A stretch of 56,608 nucleotides of DNA from an uncultured Neomegalonema sp. (lineage in GTDB: Bacteria; Pseudomonadota; Alphaproteobacteria; Rhodobacterales; Rhodobacteraceae): positions 1 through 56,608 of the forward strand of contig CALHLW010000187.1 in the NCBI GenBank assembly GCA_938034615.1, read 5' to 3'. Numbering within the stretch: position 1 is the first letter of the stretch; each line of letters starts with the position of its first letter. Position numbers and translations under genes: made by a program. The notes under the pieces were generated by a model. That model had not been told where the DNA came from and did not search any database. It saw only the letters and a list, made by a program, of their open reading frames with translations. This document shows, in pieces, positions 9,366 through 19,266 of this stretch.

Positions 9366-10370
9366 ATGGGACAGATTATACTCGATCAAGTGACCAAGAG
9401 CTTCGGGGATGTGAACGTCATCCCCCCCCTCGATCTAGCTATCGAGGACGGGGAGTTCACGGTCTTTGTCGGCCCATCCGGCTGCGGAAAATCGACACTG
9501 CTCCGGTTGATCGCAGGGTTGGAGGATACGACGTCTGGGCATATCCGCATTGACGGGCGGGACGCCACCGAACTGCCGCCTTCCAAACGCGGCCTTGCGA
9601 TGGTGTTCCAGAGTTATGCGCTCTATCCGCACATGACGGTCCGCAAGAACATCGCCTTCCCAATGAAGATGGCCGGGGTGGATAAGGCTGAGCAGAAGAA
9701 GCGGATCGACAACGCGGCGCGCGCCCTTAACCTGACCGACTATCTCGACCGGCGACCCGGTCAGCTTTCGGGCGGTCAGCGCCAGCGCGTCGCCATCGGG
9801 CGAGCCATCGTGCGCGAACCGGCGGCCTTCTTGTTTGACGAGCCGCTCTCTAACCTCGATGCGGCGCTGCGTGTCGGGATGCGACTGGAGATCGGCGAGT
9901 TGCACAATCGCCTGAAGACGACGATGATCTACGTCACCCATGATCAGGTCGAGGCCATGACCATGGCAGACAAGATTGTCGTGCTGCGAGCTGGGGTTAT
10001 CGAACAAGTCGGTTCCCCGCTAGAACTCTACAAAAAACCACGTAACGTCTTCGTCGCGAGCTTTATCGGGTCGCCGAAGATGAATCTGATCGAAGGCGCG
10101 ACAGCCGCCGAACACGGGGCAACCACTATCGGCGTGAGGCCTGAACATATCTCTGTCTCGCCGACCGAAGGTATGTGGAAAGGCCGGATCGGCGTCGCCG
10201 AACATCTCGGCTCGGACACCTTCTTCCACGTCCACGACACCGGCCTTGCCGACATGATCACCATCCGCGCGGGGGGCGAGATTGATCTTCACCACGGTGA
10301 CACGGTCTACCTGACGCCCACACCCGACAAGATACACCGTTTCGACCAGCAAGGGCTGCGCGTCGCGTAA
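9366..10370 (+). CDS. smoK: Polyol ABC transporter ATP-binding protein
   Basis: This 334-residue ATPase of the MalK/UgpC type has Walker [10 protein letters not shown] (about 37-45), the Q-loop in [13 protein letters not shown], the signature [15 protein letters not shown], Walker B FLFDEP, and the switch histidine in [13 protein letters not shown]-terminal OB-fold regulatory region begins near [13 protein letters not shown]. It is somewhat short compared with E. coli MalK (371), as in SmoK-like proteins. It energises the two permeases at the inner face of the membrane. MtlK follows after 29 bp. Confidence 0.93.
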   Translation: MGQIILDQVTKSFGDVNVIPPLDLAIEDGEFTVFVGPSGCGKSTLLRLIAGLEDTTSGHIRIDGRDATELPPSKRGLAMVFQSYALYPHMTVRKNIAFPMKMAGVDKAEQKKRIDNAARALNLTDYLDRRPGQLSGGQRQRVAIGRAIVREPAAFLFDEPLSNLDAALRVGMRLEIGELHNRLKTTMIYVTHDQVEAMTMADKIVVLRAGVIEQVGSPLELYKKPRNVFVASFIGSPKMNLIEGATAAEHGATTIGVRPEHISVSPTEGMWKGRIGVAEHLGSDTFFHVHDTGLADMITIRAGGEIDLHHGDTVYLTPTPDKIHRFDQQGLRVA

Positions 10371-10399
10371 CGATATCTCCTGAGAGCGGGATTGACGGA

Positions 10400-11887
10400 A
10401 TGACGATAGACCTGACGGAAGCGGCGCTTCCCCGCATTTCTGACGATGTTGGAAAACCCTCCTATGATCGCTCAAGCCTGACCCATGGTATCGTTCATAT
10501 CGGGGTCGGCAATTTCCATCGGGCGCATCAGGCCATCTATCTCGATACGCTGTTTGGTCTCGGGATCGATCACGACTGGGCGATCATCGGCGCGGGTGTC
10601 AGACCGGCGGATGTCGACATGCGCGCCGATCTGGCGACGCAGGACTGGCTGACTACGGTGGTTGAGTTGGAACCTGCCGGCCTGACCGCCCGTATCTGCG
10701 GATCGATGATCGGGTATGTCGAGCCGAGTTCGACAAACTTGATCGAGGCGCTCACCTCACCGGAAGTTCGTATCGTCTCGCTTACGGTCACGGAGGGCGG
10801 CTATTACGTCGATGCGACGACCGGCGGTTTCGCCACAGGTCATCCCGATATCGTTGCGGACATCGCCAGCCCGGATACGCCGAAAACCGTGTTCGGCATC
10901 ATCGTCGCGGCCCTCACAAAACGGCGCGAACAAGGTACGCCCGCGTTTACGATCATGTCCTGCGACAATCTTCCGGGTAATGGCCACATCGCGCAGAATG
11001 CCGTGGTGGGACTGGCCTCCGAAGTTTCAGCCGATCTGGGCAAATGGATCGACGACAATGCTTCCTTTCCTAACGGCATGGTCGATTGCATCGCTCCGGC
11101 AGCGGGTGACCGGGAGCGCGCCCTCGTAGCCGATACTTTCGGGATCAAGGACGCCCGCCCCGTCACATGCGAGCCATTTCGCCAATGGGTTCTGGAAGAC
11201 AAGTTCGTGGCCGGGCGTCCGGCGCTCGAAAAGGTCGGGGTCCAATTCGTTGCCGACGTTGCCCCCTATGAGTTGATGAAGCTGCGAATCTTGAACGCCA
11301 GCCATGCGGTGATCGCCTATCCGGCAGCGCTTCTCGGCATCCACATGGTGCATGATGCCATGGCGGACCAGCATGTTAGGGCCTTCCTGCAGACGACCGC
11401 GCAAAACGAGCTGATCCCGTCGGTACAGCCGATCCCCGGCGTGGATTTCGGGGAATATTTCGCGAATGTGGAGCGGCGGTTTTCCAATGCCGCCGTTGCC
11501 GACACGATCCCGCGCCTGTGTCAGGACGGGTCGAACCGGCAGCCGAAGTTCATCCTGCCGGTGACGGCGGAACGCCTCGCCGCCGGTCGCCCCGTTCCGG
11601 GCACCGCGCTGGAAGTTGCACTCTGGTGCCGGTACTGCGCCGGAACCGACGAAGAGGGGCGTGAAATCGCGTTGGACGATCCGATAGCGAAGGACTTGCG
11701 GGAAAGCGCCCTGCGTGCGAGGGCAAACCCGGCGGCGTTTCTGGAGATCGCCTCCGTATTCGGGCCACTCGGACAGGACGCGGAATTCCAGCGGACATTC
11801 GCGGCGGCGCTGAACAGCCTCTGGGAACATGGTGTCCGGAAAACGATCACCGCCTATGTCGAGGAGGCGAAGGCATCGTGTTCCTGA
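10400..11887 (+). CDS. mtlK: Mannitol 2-dehydrogenase
   Basis: The 495-residue polyol-specific long-chain dehydrogenase oxidises D-mannitol to D-fructose with NAD. Family D-arabitol and sorbitol side activities are known. The N-terminal nucleotide-binding segment GIVHIGVGNFHRAHQAIYLD and VSLTVTEGGYY are present, and the catalytic Lys/Asn/His are recognisable in MKLRILNASHAVIAYP (about residues 296-311). The C-terminal helical domain includes LALWCRYCAG-like text. It is preceded by the transporter and overlaps the fructokinase start by ten bases, so its product fructose is handed straight to the next enzyme. The enzyme is cytoplasmic. Confidence 0.93.
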   Translation: MTIDLTEAALPRISDDVGKPSYDRSSLTHGIVHIGVGNFHRAHQAIYLDTLFGLGIDHDWAIIGAGVRPADVDMRADLATQDWLTTVVELEPAGLTARICGSMIGYVEPSSTNLIEALTSPEVRIVSLTVTEGGYYVDATTGGFATGHPDIVADIASPDTPKTVFGIIVAALTKRREQGTPAFTIMSCDNLPGNGHIAQNAVVGLASEVSADLGKWIDDNASFPNGMVDCIAPAAGDRERALVADTFGIKDARPVTCEPFRQWVLEDKFVAGRPALEKVGVQFVADVAPYELMKLRILNASHAVIAYPAALLGIHMVHDAMADQHVRAFLQTTAQNELIPSVQPIPGVDFGEYFANVERRFSNAAVADTIPRLCQDGSNRQPKFILPVTAERLAAGRPVPGTALEVALWCRYCAGTDEEGREIALDDPIAKDLRESALRARANPAAFLEIASVFGPLGQDAEFQRTFAAALNSLWEHGVRKTITAYVEEAKASCS

Positions 11888-12825
11888 TCTGCGGCGAAGC
11901 ACTCTACGATTTCTTTCTGGCCAAACAGGGCGAGCGGGGCGATCTCGGTTTCGATGCGCGTCCAGGCGGATCGCCGTTTAACGTCGCCATCGGCATGGAG
12001 CGTCTCGGCGGCTCCGCAGCCCTGCTGACGGGCCTTTCGGACGACATGCTCGGCGCCCGGTTATCCGCCGTCTTACAGGCCGAAGGGGTGAAGACCGGGT
12101 ATCTGGTCGGAACCGGTCGGCGCACGACGCTCAGTCTGGTCGGGGTCGATGAGGCGGGTGGCCCTTCCTATGCTTTCTATGGGGTCGGGTCGGCCGATTG
12201 CAGCCTTACCGAAGCGGACTTGCCCGAAATCGGCGCTGAAGTTCGCGGGCTGCATTTCGGTTCCTACTCCATTGCCGTGAACCCGGTTGCGGATGCTTTC
12301 GCGGCGCTTGCCACGAGCGAGGCCGGACGCTTCATGTCGCTAGACCCCAATGTGCGCCCGACGATCGAGCCTGACATGGGAGTCTGGCGGGGGCGGATCG
12401 AGGCGATGCTCCGTGTCGCCGATCTGGTCAAGGTCAGCGACGAGGATCTCGCGGCCCTCTTCCCCGATACCGATCCCCTCGACGTGATCCGCGACTGGTC
12501 GCGACGCAATCCGGCCATGGTCGTGTTGACGAAAGGCGGGTCGGAAGTCGTGGCGATGCGTGGCGACGATATCGTTCAGTGGAAACCCCGGCCCGTCGAG
12601 GTGGTCGATACCGTCGGCGCCGGCGATACCTTCATGGCTGCCTTGCTCACGATCATGGGCAAACAAGAGGAACCCGCGCGCCATCTCGCTGAAATGGACG
12701 CCGGGGAAATCGGAGACATGCTTCGCTTTGCCGCGACGGCGGCAGGGATCACCTGTAGCCGCCGTGGCGCGGACCTGCCCAGCCACGACGATGTCATGAG
12801 CCGCCTGCCGGACCACCCCGGATGA
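11878..12825 (+). CDS. Fructokinase (PfkB/ribokinase family)
   Basis: The 315-residue PfkB-family kinase starts at a GTG inside the end of mtlK. It reads MFLICGEALYDFF, with the GGSPFNVAIGMERLGG substrate-site motif, SLDPNVRPT, and the C-terminal DTVGAGDTFMAAL anion hole with the catalytic aspartate. DPNVRPT is typical of fructokinases. It would phosphorylate the fructose made by MtlK to fructose-6-phosphate, which Pgi, encoded next, isomerises. This ties polyol uptake to the glycogen genes. The specificity for fructose is inferred from motif and context. Confidence 0.9.
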   Translation: MFLICGEALYDFFLAKQGERGDLGFDARPGGSPFNVAIGMERLGGSAALLTGLSDDMLGARLSAVLQAEGVKTGYLVGTGRRTTLSLVGVDEAGGPSYAFYGVGSADCSLTEADLPEIGAEVRGLHFGSYSIAVNPVADAFAALATSEAGRFMSLDPNVRPTIEPDMGVWRGRIEAMLRVADLVKVSDEDLAALFPDTDPLDVIRDWSRRNPAMVVLTKGGSEVVAMRGDDIVQWKPRPVEVVDTVGAGDTFMAALLTIMGKQEEPARHLAEMDAGEIGDMLRFAATAAGITCSRRGADLPSHDDVMSRLPDHPG

Positions 12826-12883
12826 CTGCGCGCATCATTACGGTCGAACTGTTTGATTCGGTCGTCTTCAGGGAGGATACGGG

Positions 12884-14476
12884 ATGATGGCACCATTCCG
12901 GGAACTCGATCCACATGTCGCAAGGTTGCGGGCAACGAGCCTGCGTGCGCTCTTTGCAGACGATGCAGCACGGTTCGATCGGTTCACAATGCGGTTGGAC
13001 GATCTTCTGATCGATTATTCGAAAGAGAAGGTCGATGCAGCGGCGCTCGATGCACTGGTCGCGCTGGCGCGTGAGGCGGGGGTGGAAGACGCACGGGAAG
13101 CGATGGTCTCAGGCGAGAACTGGAATCTGACTGAAGGCCGGGCGGCCCTGCATATGGCCCTGCGCGGCGGTGCGGACGCCCCAGCGAGCGACGACGTGAC
13201 CGGAACCCTCGACCGTATGCTCGCCTTTGCGGAAGACGTGCGCGAGGGTCGCTATGCTGCCAGCGCCGGGAATTTTACCGACATCGTGAATATCGGCATC
13301 GGCGGCTCCGATCTCGGCCCCGTCATGGTCGCCCGTGCGCTGGAGCCGGATTGCGACGGCCCACGCCTGCATTTCGTTTCCAATGTCGATCCGGGGCATC
13401 TGACCGACACGGTCAAATTCCTCGATCCGACCCGCACCCTCGTCATCCTCGCCTCGAAGACGTTCAAGACGATGGAAACAATGATGAATGCCCGCGCCGC
13501 CAGCGATTGGTTGCGCGCCGCCGTTGGGGAGGAGGCAGGCCGTCACATGGCCGCTGTATCGACCAATATCGAGGGCGCGGCGGCATTCGGCATTGAGGAA
13601 AACCGCGTCTTCGGGTTCTGGGACTGGGTGGGGGGCCGTTACTCGATCTGGTCTGCCATCGGCCTGCCCGTCGCGATAGGCATCGGCGCGCAGGATTTCC
13701 GCGTGTTCCTGCGCGGTGCAGCGACGATGGACCAGCATTTCCGCGATGCACCACTCGACAAGAATCTGCCCGTCATCCTCGCCCTGCTCGGCATCTGGCG
13801 GCGCAACGGAATGGGCTGGCCCACGGTCGCGTTGATCCCCTATGACCAGCGCCTCGAACGCTTTCCAGCCTACGTTCAGCAACTCGATATGGAAAGCAAC
13901 GGCAAGCAAGTCGGCCGGGGCGGCGACCCCGTGGATACGGCGACCGGCCCGGTAATCTGGGGCGAACCGGGTACGAACGCGCAGCATTCGTTCTTCCAGT
14001 TGCTGCATCAGGGCACCGATATCGTGCCCGTCGATTTCATCGCCGCCGCCGAATCCCGCGATGGCCCGGACGAACGACATATCGCCCTCCTCGCGAATTG
14101 TCTGGCGCAGGGTCAGGCGCTCGCATTCGGGCGTACGGAAGACGAGGTGCAGGCGAAGATGGCGGAGAAACACGGCGACCCGGATGAAATCGGGCGTCTC
14201 GCGCCGCACCGCACCTTTCCGGGCGACCGCCCATCCACGACGATCCTGCATCGCCGCCTTGATCCGTTCACGTTGGGCAGGCTTGTCGCCCTCTACGAGC
14301 ACAAGGTTTTCGTCCAGGGCGTGATCTGGGGGATCAACAGTTTCGACCAGTGGGGCGTCGAACTCGGCAAGGAACTGGCAAGCGGATTGCTGCCTGTCCT
14401 AAAGGGCGATACGACCCCCTCGCTCGATGTCTCTACTGCCGGACTCGTGGCAGCGCTGAAGGAGATGTCTTCATGA
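12884..14476 (+). CDS. pgi: Glucose-6-phosphate isomerase
   Basis: The 530-residue Pgi interconverts fructose-6-phosphate and glucose-6-phosphate. Diagnostic blocks occur in order: IGGSDLGPVMVARAL, ASKTFKTMETMMNA, VGGRYSIWSAIGLP, WGEPGTNAQHSFFQLLHQGT (with the catalytic Glu region), and FDQWGVELGKELA with the active-site Lys near the C-terminus. Length is normal (about 540). The first of two adjacent ATGs is chosen, after gggaggatac. It lies 58 bp after the fructokinase gene and directly before the glycogen genes, linking F6P from mannitol to hexose-phosphate storage. A micro-ORF overlaps its stop codon by ATGA. Confidence 0.97.
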   Translation: MMAPFRELDPHVARLRATSLRALFADDAARFDRFTMRLDDLLIDYSKEKVDAAALDALVALAREAGVEDAREAMVSGENWNLTEGRAALHMALRGGADAPASDDVTGTLDRMLAFAEDVREGRYAASAGNFTDIVNIGIGGSDLGPVMVARALEPDCDGPRLHFVSNVDPGHLTDTVKFLDPTRTLVILASKTFKTMETMMNARAASDWLRAAVGEEAGRHMAAVSTNIEGAAAFGIEENRVFGFWDWVGGRYSIWSAIGLPVAIGIGAQDFRVFLRGAATMDQHFRDAPLDKNLPVILALLGIWRRNGMGWPTVALIPYDQRLERFPAYVQQLDMESNGKQVGRGGDPVDTATGPVIWGEPGTNAQHSFFQLLHQGTDIVPVDFIAAAESRDGPDERHIALLANCLAQGQALAFGRTEDEVQAKMAEKHGDPDEIGRLAPHRTFPGDRPSTTILHRRLDPFTLGRLVALYEHKVFVQGVIWGINSFDQWGVELGKELASGLLPVLKGDTTPSLDVSTAGLVAALKEMSS

Positions 14477-14545
14477 CCGCGATACCTGTCGCTGAAGTCT
14501 GCCGTCTCGCTCCTGTTGTTTCGGCCTTCGCCCTCAGAACCTGAA

Positions 14546-14560
14546 GACCCGTTTCGGGTC
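14546..14560 (+). other. Hairpin between pgi and glgP
   Basis: GACCCG-TTT-CGGGTC is a perfect 6-bp stem with a 3-nt loop, two bases after the stop of a 23-codon ORF that overlaps the pgi stop. It is followed by atcgatccagttt rather than a U-run. It could be a weak attenuator, a processing site or a stability element within the operon; nothing in the sequence decides. Confidence 0.5.
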
Positions 14561-14589
14561 ATCGATCCAGTTTAGAAGAAGATAACCAT

Positions 14590-16989
14590 ATGCCTTTCGA
14601 CTCTTCCGTCCAGATCGACGAGGCCGCCCTCAAGGGCGAAATCGTTCGTCATCTCAACTACTCGCTCGGCAAGGACGAGGCCAATGCGTCGCTCTATGAC
14701 TGGCGGGTCGCGTTGTCCCTCGCGCTACGCGATCTGGTCGTCGCTCCGTGGTTCGAAAGCACGCGCCGGACATGCGACGCGAAGGCGAAGAGGGTCTATT
14801 ATCTGTCGATGGAGTTCCTGATCGGTCGCCTCGTCGAGGATGTCGCGATCAATCTGCGCGTCGAGAAAGTCGCCGAAGCGGCGATGACAGCGCTGGGTCA
14901 GGACTATGCCGCAGTGGTCGCGAACGAGCCGGATGCGGCGCTCGGCAATGGCGGATTGGGTCGCCTTGCCGCCTGCTTCCTCGACAGTCTTTCTACGCTC
15001 GGGATCCCTGCTTATGGCTATGGCATCCGTTATGAACACGGCCTCTTCGAACAGGATTTCGAGGATGGGCGACAGATCGAAACGGCGGAGAACTGGCTGG
15101 CTCAGCGCCATGTCTGGGAGTTCGAGCGCCCCGAAGTCACATACGAGATCGGTTTCGGTGGCTATGTCAGCGAGAGTAAAGGCAAGGCCGTGTGGCATCC
15201 GGGTGAGACGGTCATTGCGTCTGCCTATGATACGCCCATCGTGGGCTGGCAGGGGAAATGGGCGAATACCCTGCGCCTCTGGGCCGCGAAGCCGACTCGC
15301 ATCTTCGATCTGGAGAGTTTCAACCGGGGCGACTATATGGCTGCGAGCGAGCCGGAAACCCTCGCCCGGACGATCAGCCGCGTCCTCTACCCCGACGATA
15401 CCACCGATATCGGCAAGGAATTGCGGCTGAAGCAGGAATACTTCTTCACCGCTGCCTCCATTCAGGATCTGCTGCGGCGGTTCCTATCCGAAGGCCACCA
15501 CCTGCGCGATCTGCCCGACCATGTGGCGATCCAGCTCAACGATACCCATCCCGCAATCGCGGGGCCGGAACTGGTGCGCCTGCTCGCCGATGAACACGGG
15601 CTGCCGATCAGTGAAGCGATCACCATCGCACGCGGTTCGCTTGCCTACACAAACCATACCTTGCTGCCGGAGGCGCTGGAGCGGTGGCCGGAAGACTTGT
15701 TCTCCCGCATCCTGCCCCGGCATCATCGGATCATTGAACTGATCCAGGATGCCCATCTCGCGGCAACCGACGGAACGGTCACGATCATCGAAGACGACTC
15801 GGTCAAGATGGGCGAACTGGCATTCGTCATGGCGCATAACGTCAACGGCGTCTCGGCCCTGCACACTGAACTGGTCAAGGAAACGGTGTTTTCCGACCTG
15901 CACCGCGCGTATCCCGAGCGCATCCTCAACCAGACGAACGGCATCACGCCGCGCCGTTGGCTCTACTCGTGCAATCCGCCGCTGCGCGACCTGATCGACG
16001 AGACCATCGGCACCGCATGGCCAGATGATCTGGAACAGTTGGAGAAACTGGTCCCGTTCGCCGAGGATGCCGCATTCCAGGCGAAATTCCGCGATGCGAA
16101 GACGCAGAATAAGCAACGCCTTGCCGCATGGTTGAAGGAGCGGAACGGGATCATCATCGACCCCGCTGCTATGTTCGATATCCAGATCAAGCGCGTCCAT
16201 GAGTACAAGCGTCAGCTCATGAATATACTGGAGACGGTCGCGCTGTGGAACGATATCCGTGACAATCCGAAGGGCGACTTGACGCCGCGCATAAAGTTCT
16301 TCGGTGGCAAGGCGGCACCGGGATATTTCGTCGCGAAAGAGATCATCCATCTCATCAATGACGTCGCGACGATGATCAACGCCGACCCGGTGACCCGAGA
16401 CCTGCTGCAAGTCGTCTATCCCGCCAACTATAATGTCACGATGGCAGAAATCCTGATCCCCGCCGCCGATCTGTCGGAACAGATTTCCACCGCCGGGAAG
16501 GAAGCCTCCGGCACCGGCAATATGAAATTCGCCCTGAACGGTGCGCCGACCATCGGCACGCTGGATGGCGCGAATGTGGAGATCCGGGATCGTGTGGGTG
16601 CCGAGAACTTCTTCCTGTTCGGCATGACCGCCGCAGAGGTTGTGGCTCGCCGGAAAGAACCCGATTTTGCCCGCAAAGCCATCGAGGCCAGCCCGAAACT
16701 GTCCCGTGTTCTCGACCAGATCGCGACCGGCACGTTCTCGCCGGATGACCGGCGTCGGTATGCGCCGCTCGTCACCCGTCTCTACGAGCACGACTACTTC
16801 CTCGTGACCTGCGATTTCGACAGTTACTTCGACGCACAGCGCGATGTCGATGCCGCGTATCGCCAGACCGAAGACTGGACCCGCATGGCAATCTTCAATA
16901 CGGCGCGCGTCGGGTGGTTTTCTTCGGATCGCACGATTGCCGGATATGCGAACGACATCTGGGGGGCCGCCCCCATGCTGCACACCTGA
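14590..16989 (+). CDS. glgP: Glycogen phosphorylase
   Basis: The 799-residue GT35 enzyme releases glucose-1-phosphate from glycogen using pyridoxal phosphate. Seen are YYLSMEFLIGR, EPDAALGNGGLGRLAACFLDS, IQLNDTHPA, IKRVHEYKRQLMNI, and the PLP site EASGTGNMKFALNG with the Schiff-base lysine about residue 645, then LDGANVEI. Length matches bacterial GlgP (about 800). Its ribosome-binding site is a purine-rich agaagaag. It sits 113 bp after pgi, the largest gap in the glycogen set, and 36 bp before glgB. Its product can re-enter glycolysis through the Pgm and Pgi encoded in the same run. Confidence 0.97.
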   Translation: MPFDSSVQIDEAALKGEIVRHLNYSLGKDEANASLYDWRVALSLALRDLVVAPWFESTRRTCDAKAKRVYYLSMEFLIGRLVEDVAINLRVEKVAEAAMTALGQDYAAVVANEPDAALGNGGLGRLAACFLDSLSTLGIPAYGYGIRYEHGLFEQDFEDGRQIETAENWLAQRHVWEFERPEVTYEIGFGGYVSESKGKAVWHPGETVIASAYDTPIVGWQGKWANTLRLWAAKPTRIFDLESFNRGDYMAASEPETLARTISRVLYPDDTTDIGKELRLKQEYFFTAASIQDLLRRFLSEGHHLRDLPDHVAIQLNDTHPAIAGPELVRLLADEHGLPISEAITIARGSLAYTNHTLLPEALERWPEDLFSRILPRHHRIIELIQDAHLAATDGTVTIIEDDSVKMGELAFVMAHNVNGVSALHTELVKETVFSDLHRAYPERILNQTNGITPRRWLYSCNPPLRDLIDETIGTAWPDDLEQLEKLVPFAEDAAFQAKFRDAKTQNKQRLAAWLKERNGIIIDPAAMFDIQIKRVHEYKRQLMNILETVALWNDIRDNPKGDLTPRIKFFGGKAAPGYFVAKEIIHLINDVATMINADPVTRDLLQVVYPANYNVTMAEILIPAADLSEQISTAGKEASGTGNMKFALNGAPTIGTLDGANVEIRDRVGAENFFLFGMTAAEVVARRKEPDFARKAIEASPKLSRVLDQIATGTFSPDDRRRYAPLVTRLYEHDYFLVTCDFDSYFDAQRDVDAAYRQTEDWTRMAIFNTARVGWFSSDRTIAGYANDIWGAAPMLHT

Positions 16990-17025
16990 CCGATTGTACC
17001 CGTAACCTCACCCCGAGGAGATACG

Positions 17026-19227
17026 ATGACGACGATCCGACCCCACGACGCCCGAGAGATCATCTCCGGCACCCACGGCGATCCGTTTTCCGTACTGGGG
17101 ATGCACGAGAATACGCAGGGCGTGTCGGTGCAGGCTTTCATGCCTGGGGCTTCCGGTATCGACGTGCTCGATCCCGAGACCGGCAAGCCGGTGGCATCGT
17201 TGTCGCCGGTGCCGGATGCCGACGGGTTGTTCGCGGGGGATATCGCCGGTCGCACAGGCCGCTTCCCTTACCGGCTCGGCTTCCGACGGGACGGGCATGA
17301 ATGGGTTGCCGACGATGCCTATCGCTTTGGTCCCGTCCTCGGCGACCTCGACGAGCATCTGATCGGCGAAGGCGCGCATCTGCGTTTGTGGGATGTACTC
17401 GGTGCCCATGTCCTTACGCATGAGGGTGTTGCCGGGACGCATTTCGCGGTCTGGGCGCCCAATGCGCGCCGAGTTTCGGTGGTCGGTGATTTTAACGGTT
17501 GGGATGGCCGGCAGCACCCGATGCGACGGCGCGGCGCGACGGGGGTCTGGGAAATTTTCATGCCCGGTATCGGCGAGGGCGAAGCGTACAAGTTCGAGGT
17601 GCTGGACGCGCACGGCAGCCTGTTGCCGCAAAAGGCCGACCCCTTCGGGTTCGGGGCCGAGCATCCACCGAAGACGGCCTCGGTCGTGCGCGCGCTGCGC
17701 GGCCATGACTGGGCCGATGGCGGCTGGATGGCTAAACGCGAGGCGCTGCATCGGATCGACCAGCCGATTTCGGTCTACGAAGTGCATCTGGGGTCGTGGA
17801 AGCGCGTGCCGGAGGACGGGGGTCGTCCCCTTTCTTATCACGAACACGCGCAGCAGCTTGTCGGCTACGTCAAGGACATGGGCTTCACGCATATCGAGCT
17901 GATGCCCGTCTCTGAATTTCCCTTTGACGGGTCGTGGGGGTATCAGCCCGTTGGCCTCTATGCGCCGACGATCCGGCACGGCACTCTCGAAGAATTCCGG
18001 GCCTTCGTCGAAGCGTGTCACGCGGCGGAGATCGGGCTGATCCTCGACTGGGTGCCGGGGCATTTCCCTGAAGATCTACATGGGCTGGGTCTGTTTGACG
18101 GCACGCCCCTCTACGAACATGCCGACCGGCGCGAGGGGTTCCACCCCGACTGGAACACGCTAGTCTACAATTACGGACGGCGGGAGGTCGCCAACTACCT
18201 GATCGCCAACGCGGTCTATTGGTTCCGGGAACATCACGTCGACGGTCTGCGAGTGGATGCCGTGGCGTCGATGCTGTACCGCGATTATTCGCGCAAGGAT
18301 GGCGAATGGGTGCCGAACGTCCATGGCGGACGCGAAAATCTGGAGGCCATCGCCTTCCTGCAACGCACCAACGAGGCGGTCTATGCCGACACGCCGGGGA
18401 TCATGACCATCGCCGAGGAATCGACGGCCTTTCCGGGGGTTTCGACTCCCACGGATGCCGGGGGTTTGGGCTTCGGGTTCAAATGGAACATGGGCTGGAT
18501 GAACGACACCCTGTCCTATATGGCCGAAGACCCGATCAACCGGAAATACCATCACTCGAAGATGACGTTCGGCCTGCACTACGCTTTCTCGGAAAACTTC
18601 ATCCTGCCGCTCAGCCATGACGAAGTCGTCCATGGCAAAGGCTCGATCCTTGACAAGATGCCGGGGGGCGGCGACGAGAAATTCGCCAACCTGCGCGCCT
18701 ATTACGGGTTTATGTGGGGCCACCCCGGCAAGAAGTTGCAATTCATGGGCAACGAGATTGCCCAAGGGGCGGAGTGGGACCACGATTCCAGCATCGACTG
18801 GCATCTGCTGGATCATCTGGCTCATAGGGGCGTGCAGTCGCTCATCCGCGACCTCAACGCGCTCTATCGTGCGACTCCGGCGCTCTATCAGCAGGATTGC
18901 AAGCCCAGCGGGTTCGAATGGATCGAGGAGAACGCCGCTGAGGAATCGCTGTTCGCATGGGTCCGCCATGCGGTGGATGGCTCGCCCCCCGTGCTCGTCG
19001 TCTCGAACTTCACGCCGGTAGAACGACGGAATCGCCGTATCGGCGTCCCCACCAGCGGCCACTGGATCGAACGGTTGAATACCGATGCGTCGGAATATGG
19101 CGGCGGAGGCCGGGGCAATCTCGGCGGCAAGGACAGTGAGGAAATCGCTGCATCGGGGCGGGCGCACTCCATCCTGATCACACTGCCGCCGCTCTCGACA
19201 CTGTTTTTCGAACTGAGACGGGACTGA
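17026..19227 (+). CDS. glgB: 1,4-alpha-glucan branching enzyme
   Basis: The 733-residue GH13 branching enzyme makes alpha-1,6 branches in glycogen. An N-terminal extra domain precedes the CBM48 domain (GTHFAVWAPNARRVSVVGDF). The catalytic barrel follows, with DWVPGHFPEDLHGL, the nucleophile Asp in DGLRVDAVASMLYRDYSR, the acid-base Glu in TIAEESTAFPGVS, and the transition-state Asp in LPLSHDEVVHGKGS. Length is that of the long N-terminal form (about 730). It starts at an ATG after gaggag. It is flanked by glgP and glgC and is clearly part of the glycogen operon. Confidence 0.97.
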   Translation: MTTIRPHDAREIISGTHGDPFSVLGMHENTQGVSVQAFMPGASGIDVLDPETGKPVASLSPVPDADGLFAGDIAGRTGRFPYRLGFRRDGHEWVADDAYRFGPVLGDLDEHLIGEGAHLRLWDVLGAHVLTHEGVAGTHFAVWAPNARRVSVVGDFNGWDGRQHPMRRRGATGVWEIFMPGIGEGEAYKFEVLDAHGSLLPQKADPFGFGAEHPPKTASVVRALRGHDWADGGWMAKREALHRIDQPISVYEVHLGSWKRVPEDGGRPLSYHEHAQQLVGYVKDMGFTHIELMPVSEFPFDGSWGYQPVGLYAPTIRHGTLEEFRAFVEACHAAEIGLILDWVPGHFPEDLHGLGLFDGTPLYEHADRREGFHPDWNTLVYNYGRREVANYLIANAVYWFREHHVDGLRVDAVASMLYRDYSRKDGEWVPNVHGGRENLEAIAFLQRTNEAVYADTPGIMTIAEESTAFPGVSTPTDAGGLGFGFKWNMGWMNDTLSYMAEDPINRKYHHSKMTFGLHYAFSENFILPLSHDEVVHGKGSILDKMPGGGDEKFANLRAYYGFMWGHPGKKLQFMGNEIAQGAEWDHDSSIDWHLLDHLAHRGVQSLIRDLNALYRATPALYQQDCKPSGFEWIEENAAEESLFAWVRHAVDGSPPVLVVSNFTPVERRNRRIGVPTSGHWIERLNTDASEYGGGGRGNLGGKDSEEIAASGRAHSILITLPPLSTLFFELRRD

Positions 19228-19266
19228 AATCCGCAGAATACATATGACAATGGGGAGGGATACGTC

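Noticed and set aside
13109-14302. 397-residue antisense ORF
   Set aside because: Opposite pgi; no family features.
15484-16983. 499-residue antisense ORF
   Set aside because: Lies wholly opposite glgP; the translation is Arg/His/Asp-rich without any family motif, as expected for the complement of a high-GC coding gene.
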